A DNA stretch of 64,000 nt from Micropruina sonneratiae (GCF_025972045.1 NZ_JAPDHX010000003.1:434001-498000); one strand, 5' to 3'; positions 1 through 8,163 are shown, numbered from the stretch's first letter. The notes: generated by a model not told the origin, from the letters alone. Program-made: numbers and translations.

Positions 1-1
1 C

Positions 2-403
2 GCTCGGGCGTTCGGACGCGGCGAGCTCGACACCGCGGGAGAGATCCGTCGCCGATTCGAGGCCGGACGCGCCGCGGGTTCGGCGACGTCGCCCGCGGCG
101 GTCGCGGCCGCACGGGCGGCGGGACAGGCGTCCGGCGTGGCCCACATGGGGGCGCATGCATTGGGTGCCGCCGCGTACGCCGCGAAGGCGGCCGCACTCG
201 CGGCGCCCGATCCCGAGGAGGGACGTCACGCGGAGGTCCGCTGGCAACTGGAGCAACTCACCCCGCCGGTCCGCACGGCACTGGCCCGGCTGCCGCGGCT
301 GGGCGAGAACCCGGCCGGCCCGCTCGGCTCCGGGCTGCTCACCACCGGGGTGCTCGCCACGACGATCCGCGACCTCCAGGCGGCCGTGCGCAGCGGCGAG
401 TGA
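2..403 (+). CDS. Imm-5-like putative immunity protein, C-terminal part (5' end outside window)
   Basis: The frame is open from the first bases of the window, so the gene begins upstream and only the last ~133 codons are seen. The visible part is Ala-rich and helical and ends with a segment (PEEGRHAEVRWQLEQL, then LPPLGENPAGPLGSGLL-like text) that I associate with the putative immunity protein / Imm-5-like family. An internal ATG at 137 is open too but is probably not the start, because coding character continues upstream of it. No partner toxin gene is visible. Family assignment is from memory of the motif; biological role unknown. Confidence 0.6.
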   Translation, partial: ARAFGRGELDTAGEIRRRFEAGRAAGSATSPAAVAAARAAGQASGVAHMGAHALGAAAYAAKAAALAAPDPEEGRHAEVRWQLEQLTPPVRTALARLPRLGENPAGPLGSGLLTTGVLATTIRDLQAAVRSGE

Positions 404-416
404 AGTCGCCCCGAGC

Positions 417-929
417 TCAGCGCAGGTCCCCGAACGGGTTGGGTGCGGCGTCCGGATGGCGGAAGGCGGCGCGCATGTGGTCGCTGGTGAGAAAGTCGGC
501 GATGCCGATCATGATCAGGCTGAACACGATCTGCTCGGTCACCATCCAGGCCGGATACAGGCCCGGGATGGCCGCGATGACCAGCGTGATCACCGGGAAG
601 ATCTGGGCGAACAACCGAAGCCGCTGGTAGGCCCAGTACCAGCCGAGGCTGGCTCGCCAGGCGAAGTAGAACAGCGTGGCGGTCATCGCCAACACCACCA
701 GGCTGCGCATCCAGACCGCGAAACCGATGCTCGCCCCCTCTTCGGCGAGCACGAACGCGACCACGACCGCCCCGACGCCGATCACCAGTTCGACCACCAG
801 CAGCCCGTAGACCCAGCTGAACGCCCGCCTCGTCCGGGGATGCAGCCGGGCCGGCTCCGGAATGGAGACCGACGCGTGGCGTCCGCCCGCGACGCGGTCG
901 AGTCGCCGCAGCAGATCCTCACCGTTCAC
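417..929 (-). CDS. Small four-helix membrane protein, unknown function
   Basis: 170 aa with a soluble, Arg-rich N-terminus (~35 aa) followed by about four hydrophobic helices (roughly residues 38-62, 72-92, 105-122, 130-150) and a short polar tail. I do not recognise a family. The start is GTG at 929; TAGAGT at 936-941 ends 6 nt upstream of it and there is no Shine-Dalgarno sequence, which suggests a leaderless transcript. It converges on the partial gene at the window start (13-bp gap) and is not in an operon with the antiterminator gene beside it, which is separated by 34 bp and has the same direction, so read-through from upstream is possible. Confidence 0.7.
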   Translation of the reverse strand: MNGEDLLRRLDRVAGGRHASVSIPEPARLHPRTRRAFSWVYGLLVVELVIGVGAVVVAFVLAEEGASIGFAVWMRSLVVLAMTATLFYFAWRASLGWYWAYQRLRLFAQIFPVITLVIAAIPGLYPAWMVTEQIVFSLIMIGIADFLTSDHMRAAFRHPDAAPNPFGDLR

Positions 930-935
930 GGCCAG

Positions 936-941
936 ACTCTA
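936..941 (-). promoter_or_regulatory. -10 hexamer (TAGAGT) of a leaderless promoter
   Basis: TAGAGT lies at -12 to -7 relative to the GTG start at 929. Transcription would begin at or next to the start codon. No clear -35 element is seen. Confidence 0.45.
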
Positions 942-963
942 GAGGGGATCAGCGAGGCGGCGA

Positions 964-1797
964 TCAGCGGTCCGTCGTGACCCGCGCCACGTGCAGGGCG
1001 AGGTAGGAGATCTCGTCGGTGGTCAGCGGCGTCCCCAGCCGCAGCTCGAGCACCCCGCCCAGCCGCACCGCCACCTCGGACGCCTCGGGGAACGCCTCGC
1101 GGATGGCCCGGCCCACAGTGGTCGGCTCGTCGGCGAGTTGCTTGTGGTTGTGGATCCGGACGAACAGGTAGCGCAGGTGCGTGATGAACCGCCCGACGCT
1201 GACGCTGCCGGAGTCGAGGGTGGTGCCGTAGGCCCGTTCGATCACGTCGACCATCTGCTGGATGACGCCGGTCATCTGATAGGTGTACGACAGGTCGCCG
1301 GTCGCGAAGCCCGCGTTGACCAGGTGCAGGGCGAGCCCGACCGCCTCGGTGTCCGGCAGTTTGGTCGGAAGGTGGTCGTTGATGGCGGTCAACAGCTGCA
1401 GGGCCTGGGTGTACTCCTCGGCGTAGAGGTGCTTCACCTCGGCCAGCAGAGGGTAGGTGATCGCCATGTCGAGGTTCACCCGGCGGATGGCGAAGCTGAT
1501 GTGGTCGGCGATGGCGATGATCAGGGCCGGATTGTCGGCCACCTTGGTCAGGCCCACCTCGGTGACCGCCTCGCTGACCAGGTGGATGTGCTCGGGCGGA
1601 ATGCCGGCGAGGAGTTCGGCGAGATGATCCGGGTCGCGACCGTCGGCGGGAACGAAGCGTCGCACCACCTTGGCCGGGTCGACGCTCTGACCGGGGTGGG
1701 CCTGGAAGCCCAGGCCACGCCCGGTCAGGATGACCTCGCGCCCGTTCTCGTCCAGGGACAGGACGAGGTTGTTGTTGAAGACGCGCAGAATCTCCAT
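964..1797 (-). CDS. BglG/LicT-family transcriptional antiterminator (CAT domain + two PRDs)
   Basis: 277 aa, the usual length of the family. Residues ~1-57 form the RNA-binding CAT domain (starts MEILRVFNNNLVLSLDENG, very close to LicT/BglG/SacT). Two PTS regulation domains follow (about 65-170 and 172-277), with conserved His residues in HISFAIRR and HLRYLFVRIH. Such proteins bind a RAT hairpin in mRNA and stop a terminator forming when the sugar is present; PTS components control them through His phosphorylation. It lies directly downstream of the IIBCA gene whose leader contains the RAT site, so it almost certainly controls that gene and itself. The start ATG has no obvious Shine-Dalgarno sequence; a 12-bp GC hairpin sits 14 nt upstream. 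Confidence 0.92.
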   Translation of the reverse strand: MEILRVFNNNLVLSLDENGREVILTGRGLGFQAHPGQSVDPAKVVRRFVPADGRDPDHLAELLAGIPPEHIHLVSEAVTEVGLTKVADNPALIIAIADHISFAIRRVNLDMAITYPLLAEVKHLYAEEYTQALQLLTAINDHLPTKLPDTEAVGLALHLVNAGFATGDLSYTYQMTGVIQQMVDVIERAYGTTLDSGSVSVGRFITHLRYLFVRIHNHKQLADEPTTVGRAIREAFPEASEVAVRLGGVLELRLGTPLTTDEISYLALHVARVTTDR

Positions 1798-1810
1798 GTG
1801 GTCAGGCTAC

Positions 1811-1839
1811 GGGGCCGCCTCCGCAAGGGAGGCGGCCCC
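1811..1839 (-). terminator. Perfect 12-bp GC hairpin between PTS gene and antiterminator gene
   Basis: GGGGCCGCCTCC and its exact complement enclose a 5-nt loop. There is no T-tract on the transcribed strand, and the hairpin ends only 14 nt before the ATG of the antiterminator gene. It may partly terminate, protect the 3' end of the PTS message, or lower translation of the regulator. Which of these applies cannot be read from sequence. Confidence 0.6.
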
Positions 1840-1853
1840 GCAGTCAACTCCTC

Positions 1854-3896
1854 TCAGGCCTCGACGTCGATGACGGTGTCGCCCGCGGCGACCTCACCGC
1901 CCTCGACGGGAGTGACCTTCTTCAGCGCCGCGGTGTTGACCACCACGACGATCGTGGTCGTGTCGAACCCGGCCTCCTTGACGGCGTCCAGATCGACGGT
2001 GCCGAGCAGGTCGCCGACCTCGACGCGGGCGTCCTTGGCGACATCGACGGTGAAGCCCTTGCCGTCCATCTGCACGGTGTCGATACCGACGTGCACCAGC
2101 AGTTCCACCCCGTCGTCGGTCTTGATGCCGAAGGCGTGGCCGGTGTCGGCGACGGTGGCCATGGTGCCCGCGACTGGGGCGACGATGTGACCGTCGGAGG
2201 GAATGATCCCGACGCCGTCGCCGAGGGCCTTGGAGGCGAACACCTTGTCGTTGACCTCAGCGAGTGGAACGACGGTCCCGGCGATCGGGGCGACGACCGT
2301 CTTCGTGGCGACCAGGGTGGCCGTCCCACCGCCGGCGGTGGAGGCGGCGGCCGCGGTGGCCGGCGCATGGGTCTTCTCCTGCTCCAGGGCGGCATCGGCG
2401 GCGTTCTGGGCCGCGATGGCCTCGAACTCGGCCTTCTGCTCCGGGGTGCGGTAGTCGCTGGCGATGACCAGCAGCATCGCGACCACGAACGCGGCGGCGA
2501 TCGAGACGGCGTAGATCCACATCGGGCTGAACACCGGAATGGTGAGCAGCGAGGTGAAGGCGAACGCGCCGGTCTTCACAGTGCCGAAGATCCAGCCGAG
2601 GATGCCGATGGTCACACCGCCCACCGCACAGCCGACCAGCATCCGCGGGTAGATGCGCTTGTAGCGCAGGTGGATGCCGTACAGGGAGGGCTCGGAGATG
2701 CCACCCAGCAGACCGGCGGCCAACGCGCCGATGGCGGTCTGCCGGACCTCCATGTCCTTGGCCCGGCTCGCGACGACCAGCACGCCTGCGGTCGCACCGA
2801 AGCAGGCGAAGTTCCAGGTGCCCATCGGGCCCTGAATGAAGTCGTAGCCCAGGGTGCTGATGTTGGCGAGCATCAGGGCGTTGAGCGGCCAGTGCAGGCC
2901 CAGCGGCACCAGGAACGGGTAGAGCATCGGGATCAGCACCGCGAACAGCAGCGGCACGGTGTTGTTGAGCCAGGCCAGGCCGGCGCCCAGTCCGCTGCCC
3001 AGCCAGATGCCGAGCGGGCCGATCAGGAAGGCGGTGACCGGCACCATGATCAGCAGCGAGAAGAACGGCACGAAGACCATCTGCAGGTTCTCGGGGAAGA
3101 TCCGGTTGAGCAGCTTGTACAACTGGGCGAGCACCGCGACCATGATCAGCGGCACGAACACCTGGCCGCCGTAGTCGTTCAGCTGCATGGGAATGCCGAA
3201 GATCTGAGCCACGCACTGGTCGGTGCCGAGGGTCTGGTTGGTGGTGCAGACCGTGTCGGAGGCTTCCTGCAGCGACAGGAAGTTCGGGGTGAACACGGCG
3301 GCCATGACGGCACCGCCGACCCACGGGTCGACCTTGAGGGCCTTCGCCGCGTTGTACGCGACCATGATCGGCAGGAAGTACAGCACCGAGCGCCACATCG
3401 AATCCCAGAACACCCAGGTCGCGCCGGCTTCGGTGAGCCGGTCGACGCCCTGGAACGGGACGATGTGCAGCGCGTCGAGGACCGCGGCGATGGCGATGAT
3501 CAGCGAGGAGCCGAGCAGGACGCCCAGCAGCGGCCGGAAGGAGTTCGAAAGGTACTCGAAGAAGGCGTCGAGCCAGGCGACCTTGCCGCGCACCTTGGCG
3601 CGTTCGGCGGCCTTGACGTCGGCGTCGCTCTTGGCGGCTTGGGCGCCGGCCATGGACGGAAGGTGGGTGATGTCGGCGTAGACGCTGGCGACAGCGCCGC
3701 CGATCACGACCTGGTAGCGGTCACCGCTCTGGGGAACGGCACCGAGGACGCCCGGGACCTTCTCCAGGGCGCTTTGATCCACCACGCTCGCATCCTTCAA
3801 TTCGAAGCGAAGCCGCGTGGCGCAATGGGTGAGGCTTGCAATATTGCCGGGGCCGCCGACTTTCTCGACGATCTGCTCGGCAGTAGTGGACGCCAT
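1854..3896 (-). CDS. Beta-glucoside-type PTS permease, fused EIIBCA
   Basis: 680 aa in the order IIB-IIC-IIA, the BglF arrangement. IIB (1-~85) has its phosphocysteine at Cys25 in SLTHCATRLRF. IIC (~105-480) is a multi-helix sugar channel containing the GGISEPSLYGIHLRYKR-type signature. An Ala/Thr-rich linker (~490-535) leads to IIA (~540-680) with the His pair His587 and His602 (LLVHVGIDT); His602 matches the phosphorylated His of EIIA-Glc. It imports and phosphorylates a glucoside or related sugar using HPr; the exact sugar cannot be told. The BglG-type gene follows 56 bp downstream, and a RAT/terminator leader precedes it. Overall closest to BglF; sucrose or other sugars are possible. Confidence 0.92.
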   Translation of the reverse strand: MASTTAEQIVEKVGGPGNIASLTHCATRLRFELKDASVVDQSALEKVPGVLGAVPQSGDRYQVVIGGAVASVYADITHLPSMAGAQAAKSDADVKAAERAKVRGKVAWLDAFFEYLSNSFRPLLGVLLGSSLIIAIAAVLDALHIVPFQGVDRLTEAGATWVFWDSMWRSVLYFLPIMVAYNAAKALKVDPWVGGAVMAAVFTPNFLSLQEASDTVCTTNQTLGTDQCVAQIFGIPMQLNDYGGQVFVPLIMVAVLAQLYKLLNRIFPENLQMVFVPFFSLLIMVPVTAFLIGPLGIWLGSGLGAGLAWLNNTVPLLFAVLIPMLYPFLVPLGLHWPLNALMLANISTLGYDFIQGPMGTWNFACFGATAGVLVVASRAKDMEVRQTAIGALAAGLLGGISEPSLYGIHLRYKRIYPRMLVGCAVGGVTIGILGWIFGTVKTGAFAFTSLLTIPVFSPMWIYAVSIAAAFVVAMLLVIASDYRTPEQKAEFEAIAAQNAADAALEQEKTHAPATAAAASTAGGGTATLVATKTVVAPIAGTVVPLAEVNDKVFASKALGDGVGIIPSDGHIVAPVAGTMATVADTGHAFGIKTDDGVELLVHVGIDTVQMDGKGFTVDVAKDARVEVGDLLGTVDLDAVKEAGFDTTTIVVVVNTAALKKVTPVEGGEVAAGDTVIDVEA

Positions 3897-3938
3897 TGTT
3901 GGTTCCTGTCTACTCGATGGGGTGCTGCGACCGGAAAC

Positions 3939-3980
3939 AAAAAAGACCTGAGTTGCACCGCTAGATGCAGCTCAGGTCTT
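3939..3980 (-). terminator. Conditional intrinsic terminator in the PTS gene leader
   Basis: On the minus strand AAGACCTGAG pairs with CTCAGGTCTT (10 bp), then one mismatch and 4 further base pairs, closing an 8-nt loop, followed by a T6 tract. Its 5' arm is shared with the RAT hairpin just upstream, so the two structures exclude one another. Confidence 0.9.
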
Positions 3981-4002
3981 GCCCCTAGTCGGGTAACAAC
4001 CC
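3972..4002 (-). promoter_or_regulatory. RAT (ribonucleic antiterminator) site
   Basis: The minus-strand sequence opens GGGTTGTTACCCG and ends GGGGCAAGACCTGAG, which follows the bgl/sac/lic RAT consensus (GGATTGTTACTG...GCAGGCAAAACC). The last ~9 nt are the left arm of the terminator. Binding of the CAT domain of the neighbouring antiterminator would stabilise this hairpin and allow read-through into the PTS gene. Confidence 0.9.
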
Positions 4003-4018
4003 TTAACTTTCGTGAGCC

Positions 4019-4037
4019 GTCTTGGCTCGTCCAAGAC
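4019..4037. promoter_or_regulatory. Inverted repeat at the PTS transcription start
   Basis: GTCTTGG and CCAAGAC (7-bp perfect arms, 5-nt spacer) overlap the expected transcription start of the PTS leader. It could be an operator or a 5'-stabilising hairpin; sequence alone does not decide. Confidence 0.4.
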
Positions 4038-4041
4038 ACTA
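4036..4041 (-). promoter_or_regulatory. -10 element (TAGTGT) of the PTS operon
   Basis: TAGTGT, preceded by TGC, lies ~35 nt upstream of the RAT site in the right orientation, so transcription starting near 4029 would include the whole RAT/terminator. The -35 region is not consensus but overlaps the direct repeat at 4057-4075. Confidence 0.45.
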
Positions 4042-4056
4042 GCACCTGTGCCTCGC

Positions 4057-4075
4057 CCTTTGCACGCCTTTGCAC
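4057..4075. repeat. Tandem CCTTTGCAC direct repeat upstream of the PTS promoter
   Basis: Two identical 9-bp units with 10-bp period sit where the -35 region of the PTS promoter should be (about -28 to -46). One helical turn apart, they look like a tandem binding site for an activator or repressor in addition to the RAT control. The protein is unknown. Confidence 0.4.
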
Positions 4076-4198
4076 CGCCCAAGAATGATCGGCGGCGATT
4101 CCCGGCGGTCAACGGCGCCCGGCGGTCGAAACGGGCCGCCCAGTGAGCCACGGCGTCTCACCCGCCGGCACCGGCAGCTCCGACCGCTGGCGGACGGG

Positions 4199-4687
4199 TC
4201 AGCGGTCGGGCGGTGGCGGCGGGATCGAACCGATGCCGGGAGCCTCACCCGGCCAGATCAGCAGCACCCGGCAGGGCGCGTGGTCGATCACGAACCGGGT
4301 GTGCTTGCCGAGGCTCTTCGGGCCCAGCCGGCTACGGTCCCCGTCGCGGCCGATGATGAGGTAGTCCGCCTCGCCGGCCGCCTCGGTGACCACCCGCTCG
4401 GGAAAGCCGGTGTCGAGTCGCACCGTCGCGTCCCGTCCGAGCCGGTCCTTCGCCTCGGCCAGCATCGTCTGCGCAGCCTCTTCGCTGAGCTGTTGGAACT
4501 CCTCCTCGTGACGCTTGCGCGTGCCACGTCCGAACAGCGACCCGACGCCGCTGCTGGGCGCCGATCGCGGCTCCTCGCGGACGTGGATCAACGTCACCTC
4601 GGTGTCGGAGTGGTCTTCGATGAGGTCACGGGCGGCGTCCACGCAGGCCGGCCAGGTGCCCTCGGTCACCCACACGGTGATTCTCAT
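4199..4687 (-). CDS. Universal stress protein-like (UspA domain) protein
   Basis: 162 aa. It starts with a beta strand (MRITVWVTEG) and ends with an ATP-binding-type segment, IIGRDGDRSRLGPKSLGKH...CRVLLI, close to the UspA G-2x-G-9x-G pattern. A charged insertion (~48-70) precedes the second half, and the C-terminus is a Pro run. Its ATG overlaps the TGA of the permease gene (ATGA), so the two are translationally coupled. The pairing suggests a nucleotide-dependent accessory role for the permease; that is inference. Confidence 0.82.
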   Translation of the reverse strand: MRITVWVTEGTWPACVDAARDLIEDHSDTEVTLIHVREEPRSAPSSGVGSLFGRGTRKRHEEEFQQLSEEAAQTMLAEAKDRLGRDATVRLDTGFPERVVTEAAGEADYLIIGRDGDRSRLGPKSLGKHTRFVIDHAPCRVLLIWPGEAPGIGSIPPPPPDR

Positions 4688-5931
4688 CCCATTCCTCCGA
4701 TCAGCAACGATGCCCAGAGTGCCACCACACCCACCACGATGGCGATGGGTGTGGCCAGCAGGCCGAGCAGGGTGAACTCCTGGATCGGCGTCTCGTGATC
4801 GTGGGCCTGGACGATGCGGCGCCACAGCAGGGTGGCCAGCGAGCCCACATAGGTGAGGTTCGGGCCGACGTTGACCCCGATCAGGACGGCGAGCACCGCT
4901 CCGGGCCCGGACTCGGCCGCGAACGGCAGCAGCACCAGCACTGCGGGCAGGTTGTTCACCACATTGGCCAGCAGCGCCGCCAGGCCCGCCCACAGCAGCA
5001 GCGACAGCAGGTCGTGACCGGAGGGCACGATCATCCCGATCGCCGCACCCAGCCCGCCGTTGACGACCGCCGTGACGACGACCCCCAGCGAGAGGACGAA
5101 GGCAAGGAAGCCGAGGTTGATGAAGCCTGGAATGTCGCGCGCGGTGACCTGCTTGCGGATCAGCGCCCGGACCAGCATCACCAGCGCGCCGGCCAGTGCG
5201 ACCCAGGCCGCCTCGATGTGCAGGAAACTGGCCACGACGAAGCCCGCCAGGGTCAGGGCGAGCACGGCCGCGGAGAACCGGGGCAGCGGCGGCACGTCAG
5301 GCGGTTCGGGTTTGGTGGCCGCGATCGACAGGTCCGAGGCGAAGAAGATTCGGAACGCGATGTACTCGACCCCGATGACGGCCAGCCAGGGCAGGACCAT
5401 CAGCCCGGCGAAACTGACGAACGTCAACCCCGCGGCCGACATCGCCAGCAGGTTCGTCAGGTTCGACACCGGTAGCAGCAGGGAGCCGGCGTTGGCCAGG
5501 TGGGTGGTGGCGTAGGCGTGCGGCTTGGGCCGCACCCCCATCCGCGAGGCGGTGGCGAACACCACCGGGGTGAGCAGCACGACCGTGGCGTCCAGGGAGA
5601 GCACGGCGGTGACCAGCGAGGCCAGCACGAACACGAAGACCAGCAGCCGACGGGCGTCGCCGCCGCTCTTGGCGGCCATCAGGGCCCCGGCGTAGCGGAA
5701 CAGGCCGTCGGCGTCGCACAGTTCGCTGATCACCAGCACCGCCGCGAGGAAGGCGACCACCGGGAACAGATGCTCCACCTCGGCCCAGGCGTCGGCGAGG
5801 CTGATCGCCCCGGTCAGGATGACGACTGCGGCCGCCGGCACGGCGGCGACCGCCTCGGGCAGTCCGCGCGGTCGGACGACGGCGAAGCCGAGCACCACCA
5901 CCAGCATCGCAATCGAGATGACCTCACCCAC
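4684..5931 (-). CDS. ArsB/SLC13-type permease (ion transporter superfamily)
   Basis: 415 aa with about 11 hydrophobic helices and two related halves. Each half has a re-entrant motif with Asn/Asp in a small-residue context: TAVLSLDATVVLLTPVV and ANVVNNLPAVLVLLPFA, as in ArsB/NhaD/CitM-like carriers. The substrate is an anion or Na+/H+-coupled compound and is not decided by sequence; no arsR or arsC gene is nearby, so arsenite export is unsupported. GTG start at 5931; TAGGGT at 5940-5945 lies at -14 to -9 with no Shine-Dalgarno sequence. The stop overlaps the start of the downstream universal stress protein gene. Confidence 0.82.
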   Translation of the reverse strand: MGEVISIAMLVVVLGFAVVRPRGLPEAVAAVPAAAVVILTGAISLADAWAEVEHLFPVVAFLAAVLVISELCDADGLFRYAGALMAAKSGGDARRLLVFVFVLASLVTAVLSLDATVVLLTPVVFATASRMGVRPKPHAYATTHLANAGSLLLPVSNLTNLLAMSAAGLTFVSFAGLMVLPWLAVIGVEYIAFRIFFASDLSIAATKPEPPDVPPLPRFSAAVLALTLAGFVVASFLHIEAAWVALAGALVMLVRALIRKQVTARDIPGFINLGFLAFVLSLGVVVTAVVNGGLGAAIGMIVPSGHDLLSLLLWAGLAALLANVVNNLPAVLVLLPFAAESGPGAVLAVLIGVNVGPNLTYVGSLATLLWRRIVQAHDHETPIQEFTLLGLLATPIAIVVGVVALWASLLIGGMG

Positions 5932-6011
5932 GGGCGCTCACCCTAGAACACAACACCGTCAGGTTCGGGGTTTGGGCACGGCTCCACGCTCGGGGTCGAT
6001 CGTGGGCCGGC

Positions 6012-7103
6012 TCAGCCCGCCCGCCGCAACGAGGCCGGTCCGCCCGGCACCTCGATCCGGACGCCGGTGTCGGCCAGGCCGGAGCCGCTGACCTCGTACA
6101 CGGCCAGGCACCGGTCGGCGTACAGCTGGGCGAGCACCCGCCGCGAGTCGCCGGTGAACGCGACGCCCTGAGCCGCCGCGCCGGTGGGCAGTTCACAGAC
6201 CCGGCGCAACCGGCCGGCGTCGTTGGCGAACAGAACCAGGGCCCCGGTCGGGCTGTGGCCGGGACGCCCGGGCGGCAGCTGGCTGCCGGCCATGCACAGG
6301 GCCACCACCCAGGCGCCGTCGGGAGAGATCGCGACACCCTCGGGGACCGACGGGACGGCCGCGTGGTCGACGGCCCGACACGGGCGTGCGGCGGTGTCCA
6401 CCAGGGTGATCAGGTCCGCGTCGGCGACGCTCGCCCCGCCGGCCACGGCCTTGCCTGCCTGGCCGACGCTGCCGATCACGGCCCAGGTCCCGGCTGCGTC
6501 GGTGTCGACCGCGTAGGGGCTGACGCCGGTCGAGATCCGCTCGGGGCGGGCGACGGCGTCCGGGCCAACGAGGTCGACCAGCACCGCACCCTGTTCGTCG
6601 CGCAGCGACACGATCGCGGCCGAGCCGTCGGCCAGGACGCCCAGCCCGGCGAGCCGGCCCGTACTCACCGGCAGCCGCTGGGTGAGGGTGGCCGAGCCGT
6701 CGGCGAGGCCGAACACGAGCAGCTCACCGGAGACCGTGGTGACCAGCAGCCGACCGCCGTCGGGGGTGAACGCGACCGACTGGGGATGGGTGCCGATGGG
6801 CACCTCCTCCACCGTGGCGTCCGCGTCGAAGCGCACGAGTTGCAGCACCTCGTCGAACGTCAGCGCTTCGGCCGCACGGTCGTAGCGCACCGGGGCGGCC
6901 ACCGCGGCCAGTCTGCCGTCGGGGGACAGGGCCACGGCCTGCGGGGGACCGACGATCGAGTTGACCACCTCGACGGTGCGCAGCACGCGGCCGGCGCCGG
7001 CGTCGACGAGGCTGAGCGTGTCCGGTCCGGCGTCGGCGGGGAACAGGTCACGGCCGAAGTCGCGCACCAGCTTGCCGTCGTTGGCGCTGACGAACAGGTC
7101 CAC
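6012..7103 (-). CDS. Seven-bladed beta-propeller protein (lactonase/YncE-like)
   Basis: 363 aa. Repeated SPDGRLAAVAA / TPDGGRLLVTT / SPDGAWVVAL units, spaced about 40-50 aa, are the hallmark of lactonase-type or surface-antigen (YncE-like) propellers. No signal peptide is apparent (starts VDLFVSANDGKLV), so it is probably cytoplasmic. The GTG start at 7103 is 1 nt past the stop of the D-2-hydroxyacid dehydrogenase gene, giving tight coupling; the frame also reads open upstream but that text is a shadow of the dehydrogenase. In this catabolic operon a lactone-hydrolysing or substrate-sensing role is plausible but unproven. Confidence 0.75.
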   Translation of the reverse strand: MDLFVSANDGKLVRDFGRDLFPADAGPDTLSLVDAGAGRVLRTVEVVNSIVGPPQAVALSPDGRLAAVAAPVRYDRAAEALTFDEVLQLVRFDADATVEEVPIGTHPQSVAFTPDGGRLLVTTVSGELLVFGLADGSATLTQRLPVSTGRLAGLGVLADGSAAIVSLRDEQGAVLVDLVGPDAVARPERISTGVSPYAVDTDAAGTWAVIGSVGQAGKAVAGGASVADADLITLVDTAARPCRAVDHAAVPSVPEGVAISPDGAWVVALCMAGSQLPPGRPGHSPTGALVLFANDAGRLRRVCELPTGAAAQGVAFTGDSRRVLAQLYADRCLAVYEVSGSGLADTGVRIEVPGGPASLRRAG

Positions 7104-7104
7104 C

Positions 7105-8163
7105 TCAGTAGCCGGCGGCGGGATCGACGACGTTGGCCAACGGACGCCCGGCCAGGTAGGCGCGCAGGTTGTCGCAGAAGATCTGACAGATCCGCTCGTC
7201 CTCGAGATGGTCCAGGCCGCCAGAGTGCGGACTGACCAGCACGTTCGGCAGATCCCACAGCGGCGAGTCGTCCTCGAGCGGTTCGCGCTCGAACACGTCC
7301 AGGGCGGCGAACCCGACCTGGCCCGACCGCAGCGCATCGATCAGGGCGGCCTGGTCGATCACCGTGCCACGGCCGACGTTGACCACCGTGACCCCCGGCT
7401 TGGCCGCAGCCAGGATCCGGGCGTCGATCAGCTTCTCGGTCTCCGCGGTGCCGGGCAGGGTGAGGACGAGGTGGTCGGCCCGGCCGACGATGGACTCCAG
7501 ATCGGTCAGGGCGTGCACCTCGTCCACATGCTCGACCGGTGCGACCGACCGCTTCAGGCCGAGCACGGTCATGCCCAGCGCCTTGCACCGCTTCGCCACC
7601 TGCCGGCCGATGCCGCCGAGCCCGCCGATCAGCACGGTGCTGCCCTGGATGGGACGCCCCACGATCCGGGTCGGCCATTCGTGGGCGCGCTGCTGCCGCT
7701 GCAGGCGGGGGAGCTCCTTGCAGCCGGCGAACAGGCCGAACAGCGCCCATTCCGCCAGCGGGACGCCGTGCGCCCCGGCCGACGTGGTGAACACGATCCT
7801 GCGGTAGGCGTCATCGGGGAGATCAGCGGCCACCACCTGGCCCCCGCCGCCCGCGGCCATCGTCATCACCCAGCGCAGGCGGGGGTTGGCCGCGACGGTG
7901 CGAGTCAGCGCGGCCGGCTTCACGTCCGGGATCCCGTACAGCACCTCGGCGGTGTCGATCATGGCCTCGAAGCGGGCCTGCTGCTGCGGCGTCCGGGAGA
8001 AGGCGGGATCACCCGCGAAGTCGGCGGCGTGGCGCATCGGTGGTAGCAGTTCCTGGTCGACGACCACCTCGACGCGGGGGTCGACGGCCGCGACCCTGGC
8101 GCACAGATCGGGTGACAGCGGGGTGGCGATGACCACCCTGACGGTGTCGGTCTGTTCAGGCAT
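7105..8163 (-). CDS. D-2-hydroxyacid dehydrogenase (NAD-dependent)
   Basis: 352 aa. The Rossmann fold begins with GGLGGIGRQVAKRCKALGM; the catalytic Arg is in VNVGRGTVIDQ, the Glu in FEREPLEDDSPLW and the catalytic His in LVSPHSGG. The family oxidises or reduces 2-hydroxy acids (glycerate, glyoxylate, phosphoglycerate-like). The ATG overlaps the last 8 nt of the transporter gene (ATGCCTGA), so it is in the same operon. Context with a GlxR-like reductase and an MHS transporter suggests hydroxy-acid catabolism. Substrate not assignable. Confidence 0.9.
   Translation of the reverse strand: MPEQTDTVRVVIATPLSPDLCARVAAVDPRVEVVVDQELLPPMRHAADFAGDPAFSRTPQQQARFEAMIDTAEVLYGIPDVKPAALTRTVAANPRLRWVMTMAAGGGGQVVAADLPDDAYRRIVFTTSAGAHGVPLAEWALFGLFAGCKELPRLQRQQRAHEWPTRIVGRPIQGSTVLIGGLGGIGRQVAKRCKALGMTVLGLKRSVAPVEHVDEVHALTDLESIVGRADHLVLTLPGTAETEKLIDARILAAAKPGVTVVNVGRGTVIDQAALIDALRSGQVGFAALDVFEREPLEDDSPLWDLPNVLVSPHSGGLDHLEDERICQIFCDNLRAYLAGRPLANVVDPAAGY

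Noticed and set aside
2091-4088. Long plus-strand open frame over the PTS gene
   Set aside because: Antisense shadow; text rich in Asp/Gly/His/Gln with no recognisable domain, and the RAT/terminator logic fits only the minus-strand PTS gene.
4684-5931. Arsenite efflux assignment
   Set aside because: Fold fits ArsB/SLC13, but no arsR, arsC or arsD gene is nearby, so the substrate is left open.
7104-7337. Upstream extension of the beta-propeller frame
   Set aside because: The extension overlaps the dehydrogenase gene in another frame and its text is a shadow; GTG 7103 directly follows the dehydrogenase stop and starts the propeller sequence.
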